64,000 nt of DNA from Zwartia panacis (GCF_030410395.1 NZ_JAUHHF010000011.1:52064-116063); one strand, 5' to 3'; numbered from the stretch's first letter, positions 1 through 8,668 are shown. Notes: generated by a model from the sequence alone, not told the origin. Made by a program: numbers and translations.

Positions 1-108
1 TTTATTGCTTGCGATATTTCCCTCGCTTGCATTATGGCTACCTAATTTATTTGCGATTTGACATTCTTGACTCTCAGGCTGTCTCAAGAGGATTTTTATG
101 GAAACATC

Positions 109-795
109 ATGCATTTGAAATTCAACCTAATAGCGGTAGATGGATCCAAGCAGGTGATTACAACCGATATCAATCAAATGGTAATCGCTGGTTGGGCCGG
201 TCGTGATCAGGCTGCGATTGAGCATCATATCGAAGAGCTGTCTGCCATTGGCGTGCCAAGGCCAAGTTCAGTTCCACTTTTTTATCGCGTCGCGAGCCAG
301 ACTCTTACGCAGCGCTCTTCGATAGAAGTTGTTGGCAATGAGAGCTCAGGCGAGGTTGAAGTCTTTGTTTTTATGCATCAAGGTGAGTTGCTTGTTTCTT
401 TGACATCTGACCATACGGATCGTGGCTTGGAGACGGTCAGTGTGGCACTTTCAAAACAAGTGTGCTCCAAGCCAGTAGGATCTGATGCATGGCGTTTTCA
501 GGATATTGCTCCGCATTGGGATCAGTTGCGTATTGAGTCATACATTAAAGAAAACAGTCAACGCGTTCAGTATCAATCGGGTCCGCTATCCGCATTACTG
601 CATCCCTTGGATCTTATCGCTCGTTATACAAATAGTGGGCAATTGCCCGAGGGAACTGCAATGAGTTGCGGTACAGTCGGGACTCAAGGTGCGATCAGGC
701 CAGCTGCCCATTTTGAAATGAGCTTAAATGATTCAGTGCTGAATCGATCGCTTTTCCATTCATATGGGATTGAAGTGTTGCCCAAAGTGAGCTGA
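109..795 (+). CDS. DUF2848 family protein
   Basis: A 228-residue soluble protein that I recognise as DUF2848, a family of unproven function common in proteobacterial catabolic loci. Conserved-looking blocks are VPRPSSVPLFYR near residue 50, SDHTDRGLE near 100, KQVCSKPVGSDAW near 116, and a C-terminal GTVGTQGAIRPAAHFEM. The last block recalls the closing strands of fumarylacetoacetate-hydrolase folds, but that is inference. No signal peptide or membrane segment is visible. I chose ATG 109 because the protein starts cleanly as MHLKFNLIAVDG. A TTG at 58 in the same frame would add 17 residues that look non-coding. The purine-rich AAGAGGA at 86-92 lies 16 bases from ATG 109 but only 5 from an out-of-frame ATG at 98. 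The gene converges on the diguanylate cyclase across a shared terminator. Confidence 0.75.
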   Translation: MHLKFNLIAVDGSKQVITTDINQMVIAGWAGRDQAAIEHHIEELSAIGVPRPSSVPLFYRVASQTLTQRSSIEVVGNESSGEVEVFVFMHQGELLVSLTSDHTDRGLETVSVALSKQVCSKPVGSDAWRFQDIAPHWDQLRIESYIKENSQRVQYQSGPLSALLHPLDLIARYTNSGQLPEGTAMSCGTVGTQGAIRPAAHFEMSLNDSVLNRSLFHSYGIEVLPKVS

Positions 796-957
796 GAAGT
801 CTCTTAAGCTCACGTTGGGTATCCAGAGAATATTCGTGCGCTCCGCTCAGCAGATCCATGGCGGTATGGGCTTTATCCGGGATTTTGATTTGAATCTTTG
901 GTATCGTCTTGTCAGGATCGGCTCGATTCCTCAGTAATTCAGTCTCGTTTTTGCACC

Positions 958-1001
958 AAAACAATGGGCTCACTGATGATAATCAACGAGCCCATTGTTT
1001 T
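958..1001. terminator. Bidirectional hairpin terminator between DUF2848 and GGDEF genes
   Basis: A perfect 14-bp inverted repeat: AAAACAATGGGCTC at 958-971 and GAGCCCATTGTTTT at 988-1001, with a 16-base loop. The stem has an A run on one side and a T run on the other, so it can end transcription from both converging genes. Confidence 0.85.
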
Positions 1002-1013
1002 AAATGGATATTT

Positions 1014-2153
1014 CTAAGATAGCGCGAATTGATTTCTGCCATCCTTTTTCGCTTGATATAAAGCGATATCTGCGCGGTTCAAAATTAACTCCAGTTTGTC
1101 TGCTTCCGCTGTGAGGGCAGCGATGCCTATGCTCACCGTGCATCCATTGATCGGGTCTTTTTCGATCGTTGTCATGATTCTTCTTGCGACATCTTGCGCA
1201 GTCTCGATATCTGTTTCTGGCAAGGCCACCATGAACTCGTCACCTCCGAAGCGCGAGACTAAATCCGTCGCTCTTAAAACAGATCTAATATTTTGACCGA
1301 TTTCCTTCAGTACTTTGTCTCCATAGATATGACCGCGAGTATCGTTGATCTCTTTGAAGTGATCGATGTCAATCATCAGAAATGTTGTTGGATGTTGATA
1401 GCGAAGCGCGCGAGCGATTTCTTTTTGTGCTTCATTAAAAAAAGTTTTTTTGTTGAGTGTCTTGGTGAGTTCATCTTCTCTGAGTAATTGGTTGAGTCGT
1501 TGAGTCAATCGCTCGTATGCCAATACAACAAATGCGACGGTGGCAATGGGTATCGCGAAATAGGGTGAGGCGATAATCAAGAGTTGAGAAAAACTGTTTT
1601 CAAACAAAGTCGCCGGAATTTCTTTTTCGAGAACAATGACGATAAGCCTCATCAGTCTTGCGAGGATGAGCAAAATGACCGCAGAGGTCAAGATCATGAC
1701 ACCCAGACCTTTCAGGAAATTTCTGAGCAAAATTAAAAGTCCGTCGACTAGAACGATTAGGCCTGACGTTGTAAATAAAATGACTCTGACAAATAAGTTA
1801 TTGTCGACATACGTAAACCATACAAAATTGATAGCGTAAAAAGTCAAGAAAACGACGAGGACAGTTTTTGAGTAAAAGATAGGGATTTGAAAGAATTTTC
1901 TGAGCCCTTGGTTCATCAGCATGAACCCTGCGATGACCAGCATGTTTGCCATCACGATACTGAGCAGATCAGGGATGTAGTTTCTGCCCAGGAAGAGGAA
2001 GGTGGACAGGGAGAGAATCAGTAAGCCATGGGCCCATTCAATGAGGCCATCGGCGAGATTGTTACCCTTTTTGGCGATGACGAGTAACAAGACTCCCATG
2101 ATCGTGCCGGTCAGACCTGACATGACAAGTATTATTTGAAGCATCGTTGTCAT
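1014..2153 (-). CDS. Membrane-bound diguanylate cyclase (GGDEF)
   Basis: Makes cyclic di-GMP from two GTP at the inner membrane. About 379 residues. The first ~215 hold six or seven hydrophobic segments, and a short linker (ERLTQRLNQLLREDELT) leads into the GGDEF domain. The active-site loop RFGGDEF is intact at about residue 303, and RATD five residues before it is a complete RxxD inhibitory site, so product feedback is likely. The metal-binding FLMIDIDHFKEIND motif is also present. No PAS, GAF, HAMP or EAL domain is seen; the membrane part may be the sensor, ligand unknown. Start: the codon at 2153 has AAAGG 8 bases upstream; an in-frame ATG at 2174 lacks a ribosome site. It stands alone, between terminators. 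Confidence 0.88.
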   Translation of the reverse strand: MTTMLQIILVMSGLTGTIMGVLLLVIAKKGNNLADGLIEWAHGLLILSLSTFLFLGRNYIPDLLSIVMANMLVIAGFMLMNQGLRKFFQIPIFYSKTVLVVFLTFYAINFVWFTYVDNNLFVRVILFTTSGLIVLVDGLLILLRNFLKGLGVMILTSAVILLILARLMRLIVIVLEKEIPATLFENSFSQLLIIASPYFAIPIATVAFVVLAYERLTQRLNQLLREDELTKTLNKKTFFNEAQKEIARALRYQHPTTFLMIDIDHFKEINDTRGHIYGDKVLKEIGQNIRSVLRATDLVSRFGGDEFMVALPETDIETAQDVARRIMTTIEKDPINGCTVSIGIAALTAEADKLELILNRADIALYQAKKDGRNQFALS

Positions 2154-2303
2154 TAAGGTAGCCTTTGCAATCATTAGCGATTTGATGACAAAGTATCACG
2201 AAAATCGATTGCAAAATAAGGAATTTCTTTATTTTTTTAAGTTTTTTTTGCCTCATTTTTGGCGACACACGATCAGAGCTTTGCAAAAAATTGTTTAAAA
2301 AAA

Positions 2304-2332
2304 AGCTCACTCATAACAAGTATGAGTGAGCT
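2304..2332 (-). terminator. Terminator of the Bug receptor gene
   Basis: A perfect 12-bp stem, AGCTCACTCATA at 2304-2315 and TATGAGTGAGCT at 2321-2332, with loop ACAAG. The plus strand carries an A run at 2297-2304, which is a T run after the stem when read on the minus strand. It therefore serves the minus-strand gene ending at 2389. Confidence 0.85.
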
Positions 2333-2388
2333 CTTAAGTGTAGTGGTGAGTGAGACGAATAATTTTTGCTGATGCGCTGACTATTAAG

Positions 2389-3384
2389 CTATTCAGGTTT
2401 GATGCCGGCAGACTGAATGGTCTTGCTCCACTTCTTGATTTCATTGTCCAGGAAAGCAGCGAACTCCTCAGGGGACATCGCGACAGGTTCCTGACCGGCT
2501 TTATTCATGGTCTCGATGACCTGGGGGTCTTTTAGGACCTTATTGAGTTGTGCGTTAGCCTGCTTGACTGCTTCGGGTGGCGTCCCTTTCGGTGCGACAA
2601 CGCCTGACCATGAATAGGCTTCATAGCCTTTGACGCCTGCGGAGGCAATGGTTGGCAGATCAGGGAAAAATACTGAAGGCTCAGGGTTGCCGACTGCAAG
2701 TGCGCGTACACGACCGGACTTGATGAAAGGAATCGCCGAAGTTGCGTCTGCAAACATCAACTGCACCTGACCCCCAACGAGATCTTGCATGGCGGGAGAG
2801 CTACCTTTGTAGGGGATATGCTGCATCTTGACACCTGCCAGGCTCGTGAAGAGCTCGCCAGCCAGGTGCGTGCCGCCGCCAGTGCCAGCCGAACTGTAGG
2901 ACAGTTTGTTTGGATTGGCTTTTGCGTAGTCAATCAACTCTTGTACGTTCTTAACGGGCAAGGAAGGATGGACCACGAGTACGATCGGATAGCGTGCGCC
3001 CATGCCGACAGGTACAAAGTCCTTTTGAATGTCATAGGGCAGCTTGCTGTTCAAGCTAGGCAGAACAGCGTGATGAATGGCTGCAAAAAAGAAATGATTG
3101 CCATCGGGAGCGGATTTGGCAGCTGCTTGTGCGCCCACAATGCCACCTGCCCCAGCTTTGTTGTCAATCACCGCAGGTGAGGACCAGTTTTTGGCCATCG
3201 CCTGTGTTGTCAGTCTGGCTGTGGTGTCGACAGGTCCGCCAGGCGGGAAGGGCACGATGAATGTGACTGCCTTGTCTGGCCAGGTTGCCTGGGCCTGAGC
3301 TTGAACTGTTGCGGCGGCGGTGATGGCTGCAATCGCCAGAACGCATATATTGAGAAATCGGCCGAAATGGCGTGATGAGGGCAT
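2389..3384 (-). CDS. Bug/TctC family periplasmic solute-binding protein
   Basis: Periplasmic receptor of the Bug (TctC) family, which binds carboxylates and related small acids. About 331 residues. It has an exported N-terminus with a hydrophobic core and a likely cut after VQAQA, then the hallmark start WPDKAVTFIVPFPPGGPVD and the ligand-loop segment SSAGTGGGTH. Its TctA/TctB membrane partners are not in this window, so it is an orphan receptor, as is usual in Bordetella-type genomes. Start: the sequence AAAAGGA-CCCTT precedes the codon at 3384, whereas the in-frame ATG at 3402 lies upstream of that ribosome site and has none of its own. It is divergent from the exported metallo-hydrolase, which may act on the same or a related ligand (inference). 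The ligand cannot be read from sequence. Confidence 0.92.
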   Translation of the reverse strand: MPSSRHFGRFLNICVLAIAAITAAATVQAQAQATWPDKAVTFIVPFPPGGPVDTTARLTTQAMAKNWSSPAVIDNKAGAGGIVGAQAAAKSAPDGNHFFFAAIHHAVLPSLNSKLPYDIQKDFVPVGMGARYPIVLVVHPSLPVKNVQELIDYAKANPNKLSYSSAGTGGGTHLAGELFTSLAGVKMQHIPYKGSSPAMQDLVGGQVQLMFADATSAIPFIKSGRVRALAVGNPEPSVFFPDLPTIASAGVKGYEAYSWSGVVAPKGTPPEAVKQANAQLNKVLKDPQVIETMNKAGQEPVAMSPEEFAAFLDNEIKKWSKTIQSAGIKPE

Positions 3385-3453
3385 AAGGGTCCTTTTAAAC
3401 ATAAGTGAACTGATTGCCTGTCAGGCGGATAAATTGTTATCTACGACAATATA

Positions 3454-3468
3454 ACTTAGGTCATAAGT
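3454..3468. promoter_or_regulatory. Dyad ACTTA-N5-TAAGT in divergent promoter region
   Basis: Inverted repeat ACTTA (3454-3458) and TAAGT (3464-3468) with a 5-base spacer, in the gap between the divergent Bug and metallo-hydrolase genes. Its size and place fit a LysR-type binding site. A looser ACGAC/GTCGT pair (3443-3447, 3467-3471) overlaps it. No regulator gene lies next to it, so this is only a candidate. Confidence 0.3.
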
Positions 3469-3553
3469 CGTGTTGGGGCCATATATCCTTTGGTATACAA
3501 AGCTGCTAAATTAAGCCCGCTATTCTGCTCATCTCCCCTTTCAGGAATACAAC

Positions 3554-4516
3554 ATGATTACTAGGCTTAAATTTCTTGGTGTTGGCATCGCTGCTGCCGC
3601 CTCATTCATGTTTTTACCCGCTTGGGCGCAATCGGCGCCAGACTTGGGCGTTCCGACTTTACCCGCCCCTGGGTTTAAAAAATTAAAAGTCGGTGAGATG
3701 GAAGTGATTTCTCTCAATGACGGTGTGAGTCGTCGTCCTTTAGTGGCTGAGTTTGTTAAAAATGCTCCCCTAGATGAAGTCAAAGCACTCCTGACTTCAC
3801 AAAATCTTCCAACAGAGTACATCGATATTCCATTCAATACCTTCTTGGTTGTCAATGGGAATCAGCGTTATTTGATGGATACAGGTTTCGCAAATAACGG
3901 TGGTCCAACAACGGGCAAGACGATTGAAAATATGGCTGCGGCTGGCTATAAGCCAGAGGACATCAACAATGTCATCATCAGCCACTTTCATGGTGACCAC
4001 ATTAACGGCCTGCTTTATAAAGACGGAAGCTTGGTTTATCCCAATGCCAAAGTTCACGTCCCTGCGGGTGAGTATGCATTTTGGATGGACAAAGACCGCT
4101 TGGAAAAGGCTCCTGCCGGTTTAAAGGCTGCGATGACAAACGCTCAGCGTGTCTTTAGCAAGATTCCGGCTGATCGTTTGGTGAAGTTTGAGTCAGGTTC
4201 TGAAGTCGCCCCAGGCATTACGTCTGTCGCAGCGTTTGGTCATACGCCTGGACATTCGCTTTTTACAGTGAAGTCAGGTGGTCAAACATTCATTTATGTG
4301 GCCGATATCACCAACGTCCCAGCATTGTTCGCGCGCAACCCTGACTGGGCAGTGTCCTTTGACATGGATCCAGAGATGGCGCGTCAATCACGTCGCAAGA
4401 TCTTTGACATGATCGTCAAGGAAAAAATGATGGCGGGCGGTTTCCATTTTCCATTTCCATCAATGGGTACCATCACACCTTCTGGTAATGGTTATCAGTT
4501 CAATCCGGTCAAGTAG
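3554..4516 (+). CDS. Exported MBL-fold metallo-hydrolase
   Basis: A metallo-beta-lactamase-fold hydrolase of 320 residues. The N-terminus is a Sec signal peptide with a likely cut after PAWAQ, placing the enzyme in the periplasm. The dinuclear metal motif SHFHGDH is complete at residues ~143-149; a further His lies in HTPGHS (~230), a bridging Asp in VADIT (~250), and a late His in GGFHFPFP. This set fits the lactonase/hydrolase branch (AHL-lactonase-like proteins, alkylsulfatase-distant), but the substrate cannot be named. A CAGGA site lies 7 bases before the start. It is divergent from the Bug receptor and followed by a strong hairpin, so it is probably monocistronic. Confidence 0.88.
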   Translation: MITRLKFLGVGIAAAASFMFLPAWAQSAPDLGVPTLPAPGFKKLKVGEMEVISLNDGVSRRPLVAEFVKNAPLDEVKALLTSQNLPTEYIDIPFNTFLVVNGNQRYLMDTGFANNGGPTTGKTIENMAAAGYKPEDINNVIISHFHGDHINGLLYKDGSLVYPNAKVHVPAGEYAFWMDKDRLEKAPAGLKAAMTNAQRVFSKIPADRLVKFESGSEVAPGITSVAAFGHTPGHSLFTVKSGGQTFIYVADITNVPALFARNPDWAVSFDMDPEMARQSRRKIFDMIVKEKMMAGGFHFPFPSMGTITPSGNGYQFNPVK

Positions 4517-4554
4517 GTCTGCGTAGCCCCTTCAAATCCCGTAGCACCATTACC

Positions 4555-4600
4555 GCAAAGCCCCCTTGAGTTGGAAAAACCAAACTAAAGGGGGCTTTGC
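4555..4600 (+). terminator. GC-rich hairpin after the MBL hydrolase
   Basis: A 13-bp perfect stem, GCAAAGCCCCCTT at 4555-4567 and AAGGGGGCTTTGC at 4588-4600. An inner TTGG/CCAA pair closes around AAAAA. There is no clear T run after it (CCGTTC follows), so it could also be a structural or mRNA-stabilising hairpin. Confidence 0.6.
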
Positions 4601-4653
4601 CCGTTCAAGGGTCTTACAATTATCAAATAAGAGACTACGGGCGGGCATCAAGT

Positions 4654-5844
4654 ATGAAAACTCTAAACAATCGATTAGCCATTTTTTTCGTTCTTGGTTT
4701 GCTATTGACCGGATCTGTAGCGTCCGCCCAAACCGCCAATTTTGATTCCTGTGTCAAGGGTTTGCGCCAGTCAGTGGTTTCCCAAGGGGTCAATGGCGCA
4801 GTCTTCGATCGCGCAATGGCAGGCGTCGAGCCAGATCCTGACGTGATAAAAGCTTTTTCTTTCCAGCCGGAATTCAGAACGGCGATTTGGGACTACCTCG
4901 CGGGGTTGGTGGACCAGGAGCGTGTCGATGATGGCCGTGCCAAGCTCAAAGAGTGGTCCAAGGTTTTGGCCGAAGCAGAGCAAAAATTCGGTGTCGATCG
5001 AAATGTCATCGTCGCGGTGTGGGGTGTGGAGTCCAACTACGGACGCATTCAAGGCAAGCGCGAATTGGTGCGTTCATTGACAACATTGATTTGTGCGGAC
5101 AAGCGACAGGCATTTTTCAAAGGGGAGTTGCTTGCCACGCTCAAGATTTTGCAAAGTGGCGACATCCCCGCTGAAGCCCTGGTGGGCTCGTGGGCCGGAG
5201 CCTTTGGTCAAACGCAATTCATGCCCACGACCTACCAGCGCCTGGCAGTAGATTTCGACGGCGATGGACGCAGGGATATCGTTGGGTCAGTCCCGGATGC
5301 TTTGGGTTCTACAGCCAATTTTTTGAAAAAAGCTGGCTGGGTCACAGGGCAGCCTTGGGGTGTCGAGGTGAAATTGCCGGCAAACTATTCTGGTCCCTCG
5401 GGTCGACGCAACAAACAGACGTTGGCACAGTGGAAGAGCTTGGGAATCCAGCCTTATGGTGCGCTCAATCTACCCGAGACAACTCAAGCTGGGCTTTTAC
5501 TGCCCGCTGGACCGCAGGGACCTGCGTTTCTGGTTTTTCGTAATTTCGATGCGATCTACAGCTACAACGCTGCAGAGTCTTATGCCTTGGCGATTGCGCA
5601 CTTGAGCGATCGCTTACGTGGTGGAGGCGCGTTTAAAACAGCCTGGCCGACAGATGATCCCGGGACGAGCCGGGCAGAGCGGCGGGAAATCCAGCAAGCC
5701 TTGGCTAAAAGAGGCTACGACATCGGTGAGATCGATGGTCTGATCGGCGCGAAAAGTCGAGAGGCAATTAGCGATTTTCAAGCTAAGAACGGCATGACAG
5801 TGACGGGCCGTGCAGGACAACAAGTCCTCAAAGCCCTGCGATAA
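4654..5844 (+). CDS. Lytic murein transglycosylase with C-terminal peptidoglycan-binding domain
   Basis: Cleaves the glycan strands of peptidoglycan to 1,6-anhydro-muropeptides in the periplasm. About 396 residues. It has a signal peptide (MKTLNNRLAIFFVLGLLLTG, cut near ASA-Q) with no lipobox, so it is a soluble MltB-family enzyme. The catalytic Glu is at about residue 126 in WGVESNYGR. The segment AGAFGQTQFMPTTY and the following DFDGDGRRDI calcium-type loop are family hallmarks. The last ~58 residues form a PG_binding_1 domain (YDIGEIDGLIGAKSREAI, then FQAKNGMTVTG). The start at 4654 gives a normal signal peptide; an upstream in-frame TTG at 4597 would run into the hairpin. It is followed after 10 bases by the Kef-type antiporter gene. 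Confidence 0.92.
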   Translation: MKTLNNRLAIFFVLGLLLTGSVASAQTANFDSCVKGLRQSVVSQGVNGAVFDRAMAGVEPDPDVIKAFSFQPEFRTAIWDYLAGLVDQERVDDGRAKLKEWSKVLAEAEQKFGVDRNVIVAVWGVESNYGRIQGKRELVRSLTTLICADKRQAFFKGELLATLKILQSGDIPAEALVGSWAGAFGQTQFMPTTYQRLAVDFDGDGRRDIVGSVPDALGSTANFLKKAGWVTGQPWGVEVKLPANYSGPSGRRNKQTLAQWKSLGIQPYGALNLPETTQAGLLLPAGPQGPAFLVFRNFDAIYSYNAAESYALAIAHLSDRLRGGGAFKTAWPTDDPGTSRAERREIQQALAKRGYDIGEIDGLIGAKSREAISDFQAKNGMTVTGRAGQQVLKALR

Positions 5845-5854
5845 AGAGGAATCG

Positions 5855-7423
5855 ATGTTAGTCACGCTTGTCGGACTTGCCTTTCTTTTTGGATTGTTGC
5901 TCAGGCGGGTAGGTTTGCCGCCGATGGTGGGCTTTTTGCTGGCGGGTTTTGTTTTCAACCTGTCGGGTTTCGAGGCGCCGGAAGGCTTGAGCATGATTTC
6001 CCAGCTCGGTGTCACCCTGCTGTTGTTTTCGATTGGCTTAAAACTCGATTTTAAAAGTCTGGCGAATAATGAAATCTGGGGAGTATCGCTTGCCCATATC
6101 GCGTTTTCGACTTTGTTTTACGCCGTAGTATTGTGGCTGGGCAAGACCCTATTTCCCTCGCCCATCTTCGACATTTCTCCGCTGGTCATCTGGCTGCTGG
6201 CTTTTGCATTCTCGTTCTCAAGCACGGTGTATGCGGTCAAGGTCCTTGAGGACCGGGATGATATGCGGGCTTTTTACGGCAAGGTCGCGATCGGTATATT
6301 GGTAATGCAAGACATTTTCGCCGTCATTTTTTTAACGGTGAGCGAAGCAAAATATCCCTCGATTTGGGCGCTGTCCTTATTGTTGCTGCCCGTGATCAGA
6401 AAGATTTTGTTCAAGTTGCTGGATGCGGCCGGACACGGTGAGTTGCTGGTGCTCAGTGGCTTGTTTTTCGCCCTTGGAGCGGGTTTTGAGTATTTCGTCT
6501 CCATCGGAATTAAAGGGGATTTGGGCGCCCTCGTGTTTGGCGCCTTGTTGGCCAATCATCCCAAAGCCAGTGATTTATCGAAATCGCTCTTCAGCTTCAA
6601 AGAGCTGATGTTGGTGGGCTTTTTCCTGTCGATCGGCATGCAAGGTTTGCCCACTCCGGCCATCATGTTTGTCTCACTTCTGTTGTGCGGAGTCCTACTT
6701 TTTAAAACGTTTCTTTATTATGTGATTCTCGAGTGGTTTGGTCTGCGAGCGAGAACCTCTTTATTCGTTTCACTGAATCTGGGAACCTATTCGGAGTTTG
6801 CGCTGATCGTCGCTGCCCTGAGTGTTGCGAAAGGGTGGCTCCCGGTCGACTGGCTCATCATCATGGCAATTTGTGTCAGTTTCAGTTTTGCGCTTGCCTC
6901 CCCGTTTTCCTTGAGTTCCGAGCAAATCTACAAGCGTTATAAGAATTTCTGGAATTCCTTTCAAAAATCTGTACATCATCCCCGTGATCAGCTCATTCAG
7001 ACGGGGGAGGCGAGAGTGTTGGTGATCGGAATGGGGCGAGTTGGATGTGGCGCCTATGACAAGCTGGGTTCACATTTCGATCACAAAATCATAGGAATCG
7101 AACACAATACCCAGCGAGTCAAGCAGCAGCGTGAAGAAGGTCGAAATGTGGTGTACGGGGATGCTACCGATACTGATTTCTGGAGCAAACTGAAGGCCGG
7201 GAGTACCCTCGAGCTGATTGTTTTAGCGATGCCCAATCACCGAAGCAATATTTATGCGGCACAACAAATTGCCAGTAGTGGACTGGTCAGCAAAGTCGTG
7301 GCAATCGCCAAATTTCCCAACGAGGTCGATGAATTGGCGGCCCTCGGCGTCCCGTCTTTCAATATCTATTCAGAGGCAGGTTCCAGTCTTGCGCGGCATG
7401 CACTGGATGCTCTGGAGGATTGA
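5855..7423 (+). CDS. CPA2-family cation:proton antiporter with TrkA-N domain (Kef/YbaL-like)
   Basis: A 522-residue inner-membrane carrier that exchanges K+ or Na+ for protons. Residues ~1-365 form the Na/H-exchanger domain with about 11-12 hydrophobic segments, including LSMISQLGVTLLLFSIGLKLD and ALVFGALLANHP. Residues ~388-520 form a cytosolic Rossmann TrkA-N domain starting VLVIGMGRVGCGAYD (GxGxxG present), which in the family binds nucleotide and gates transport. No TrkA-C domain follows, unlike full-length YbaL. Start: AAAGAGGA lies a few bases before ATG 5855. Only 10 bases separate it from the transglycosylase stop, so the two are probably co-transcribed. The ion transported is not decidable from sequence. 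Confidence 0.88.
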   Translation: MLVTLVGLAFLFGLLLRRVGLPPMVGFLLAGFVFNLSGFEAPEGLSMISQLGVTLLLFSIGLKLDFKSLANNEIWGVSLAHIAFSTLFYAVVLWLGKTLFPSPIFDISPLVIWLLAFAFSFSSTVYAVKVLEDRDDMRAFYGKVAIGILVMQDIFAVIFLTVSEAKYPSIWALSLLLLPVIRKILFKLLDAAGHGELLVLSGLFFALGAGFEYFVSIGIKGDLGALVFGALLANHPKASDLSKSLFSFKELMLVGFFLSIGMQGLPTPAIMFVSLLLCGVLLFKTFLYYVILEWFGLRARTSLFVSLNLGTYSEFALIVAALSVAKGWLPVDWLIIMAICVSFSFALASPFSLSSEQIYKRYKNFWNSFQKSVHHPRDQLIQTGEARVLVIGMGRVGCGAYDKLGSHFDHKIIGIEHNTQRVKQQREEGRNVVYGDATDTDFWSKLKAGSTLELIVLAMPNHRSNIYAAQQIASSGLVSKVVAIAKFPNEVDELAALGVPSFNIYSEAGSSLARHALDALED

Positions 7424-7503
7424 TCCTGCTTTTTGGAGTTAAATGTAGTCCTATTGCGTATTTTTAAAACGCATCATTCGTCACCATTCTTTCTGCTGCA
7501 TAC

Positions 7504-8076
7504 ATGACTTCACCTGTTCAATCTCAACCCAAGTCACTGGGCGAACTTTTCAATACTTTCAGCATGCTTGCGATCCAGGGTTTTGGAGGGGTCCTCGCAT
7601 TTATCGAACGCGAACTAGTCGAAAAAAAGAAATGGATGACGCGGGCTGAGTTTGTTGAGGAGTGGGCAATTGCCCGAACGATGCCCGGACCTCCGGCGCT
7701 GAACCTTTGCATCATGGTGGGTGCCAAATATTTTGGCTGGCGGGGTGCGCTGGTTTCTCTCGCTGGAATGTTCATGTTTCCAACGATGATCATTTTGACG
7801 CTTGCGATCGCTTATGCGCACTTTGGAAACCAGCCTCAAGTCGTCGATGCGTTGCGCGGCATGGGTGCTGTCGCGGCCGGAATGATTGGTGCGACGGGTC
7901 TGAAGTTGTTATCCGCACTCAAGACCAACCCGTTGGGCGTGAAAATTTGTGGCGTACTCGTGATCCTGAGTTTTGTGGGTATCGCGATTTTGCAATGGCG
8001 TTTGTTATATGTGTTGATTGTGCTGGGCGGGATTGGTTATGTACTTGCTTTCCTCAAGCTTAAGGATCAAGCATGA
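7504..8076 (+). CDS. Chromate transporter, N-half type subunit
   Basis: A 190-residue integral membrane protein of the CHR family, short-chain form. It shows the CHR pattern FGGVLAFIERELV, a Trp/Glu segment, then TMPGPPALNLCIMVGAKYFG with the PGP motif, and several hydrophobic helices after it. In the family, two such half-size proteins work together as the antiparallel halves of a ChrA unit that expels chromate (or carries another oxyanion). The next gene is that partner and starts at the stop codon of this one. No ChrB regulator is nearby, so a role other than chromate resistance is possible. Confidence 0.88.
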   Translation: MTSPVQSQPKSLGELFNTFSMLAIQGFGGVLAFIERELVEKKKWMTRAEFVEEWAIARTMPGPPALNLCIMVGAKYFGWRGALVSLAGMFMFPTMIILTLAIAYAHFGNQPQVVDALRGMGAVAAGMIGATGLKLLSALKTNPLGVKICGVLVILSFVGIAILQWRLLYVLIVLGGIGYVLAFLKLKDQA

Positions 8077-8666
8077 ACGAAACCTTGACGCTCGCCATGC
8101 TTTGGACCGACTGGTTCAATTTATTCAAGCATTTTGCTTCGATTTCGATCGCCTCTGTGGGTGGACCTTTGGTGCTGTTGCCAGAGATTCATCACTTCCT
8201 CGTGGAGCAGAAAAGCTGGCTGACAGACGCGCAGTTTAGTGCTTCGGTCGTGATCGCTCAGGCCTCACCCGGACCAAACGTGATGTTTGTCGCGTTGATG
8301 GGGTGGAACATCGGTTTGAATGCGGGTGGTTTTGGCTGGGCGGGTTTTTCCGCGGTGATCTGTATGTTGGGTATCTTGATGCCCAGTTCCATCCTGATTT
8401 TCGTCACCGCGCGTTGGGTGCAAAAACATCAACATTTGCGTGCTGTACGGGCTTTTAAACTGGGTCTAAGCCCTGTCGTCATCTCGATGATGGTTGCTGC
8501 TGGATGGTTGCTGGCTACAGCCAATACAGATGGGGTGCGGGACTGGCCGTTATGGCTGGTCGCGGCGATGAGTGCGGTGATCGTCTACCGCACCAAGGTG
8601 CACATGCTGTTGTTGCTTGCAATAGGTGCAGTGCTTGGCGCGAGTGGTTTGTTGGTAGTGGGTTAG
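8073..8666 (+). CDS. Chromate transporter, second half-size subunit
   Basis: The 197-residue partner of the preceding CHR protein. It carries the same family pattern: SVGGPLVLLPEIHHFLV, then VIAQASPGPNVMFVALMGWN with PGP, and five or six hydrophobic segments. Its ATG overlaps the stop of the first gene (ATGA, 8073-8076), which indicates coupled translation in fixed ratio. Its stop codon is only two bases from the stop of the convergent FKBP gene, with no terminator between. The pair is a typical bidomain CHR transporter encoded as two genes. Confidence 0.88.
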   Translation: MNETLTLAMLWTDWFNLFKHFASISIASVGGPLVLLPEIHHFLVEQKSWLTDAQFSASVVIAQASPGPNVMFVALMGWNIGLNAGGFGWAGFSAVICMLGILMPSSILIFVTARWVQKHQHLRAVRAFKLGLSPVVISMMVAAGWLLATANTDGVRDWPLWLVAAMSAVIVYRTKVHMLLLLAIGAVLGASGLLVVG

Positions 8667-8668
8667 TT

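Noticed and set aside
58..63. A perfect TTGACA -35 hexamer
   Set aside because: No acceptable -10 at 16-18 bases (GTCTCA, TCTCAA, TGTCTC), so I do not call a promoter.
695..973. A 92-codon minus-strand frame in the gap between DUF2848 and the GGDEF gene
   Set aside because: It overlaps the end of DUF2848 by 100 bases and the terminator arm at its start, has no ribosome site and no family I recognise. A decayed gene remnant cannot be excluded.
7467..7489. Short dyad TGCGT ... ACGCA before the chromate transporter
   Set aside because: Only five base pairs in AT-rich surroundings; this is expected by chance.
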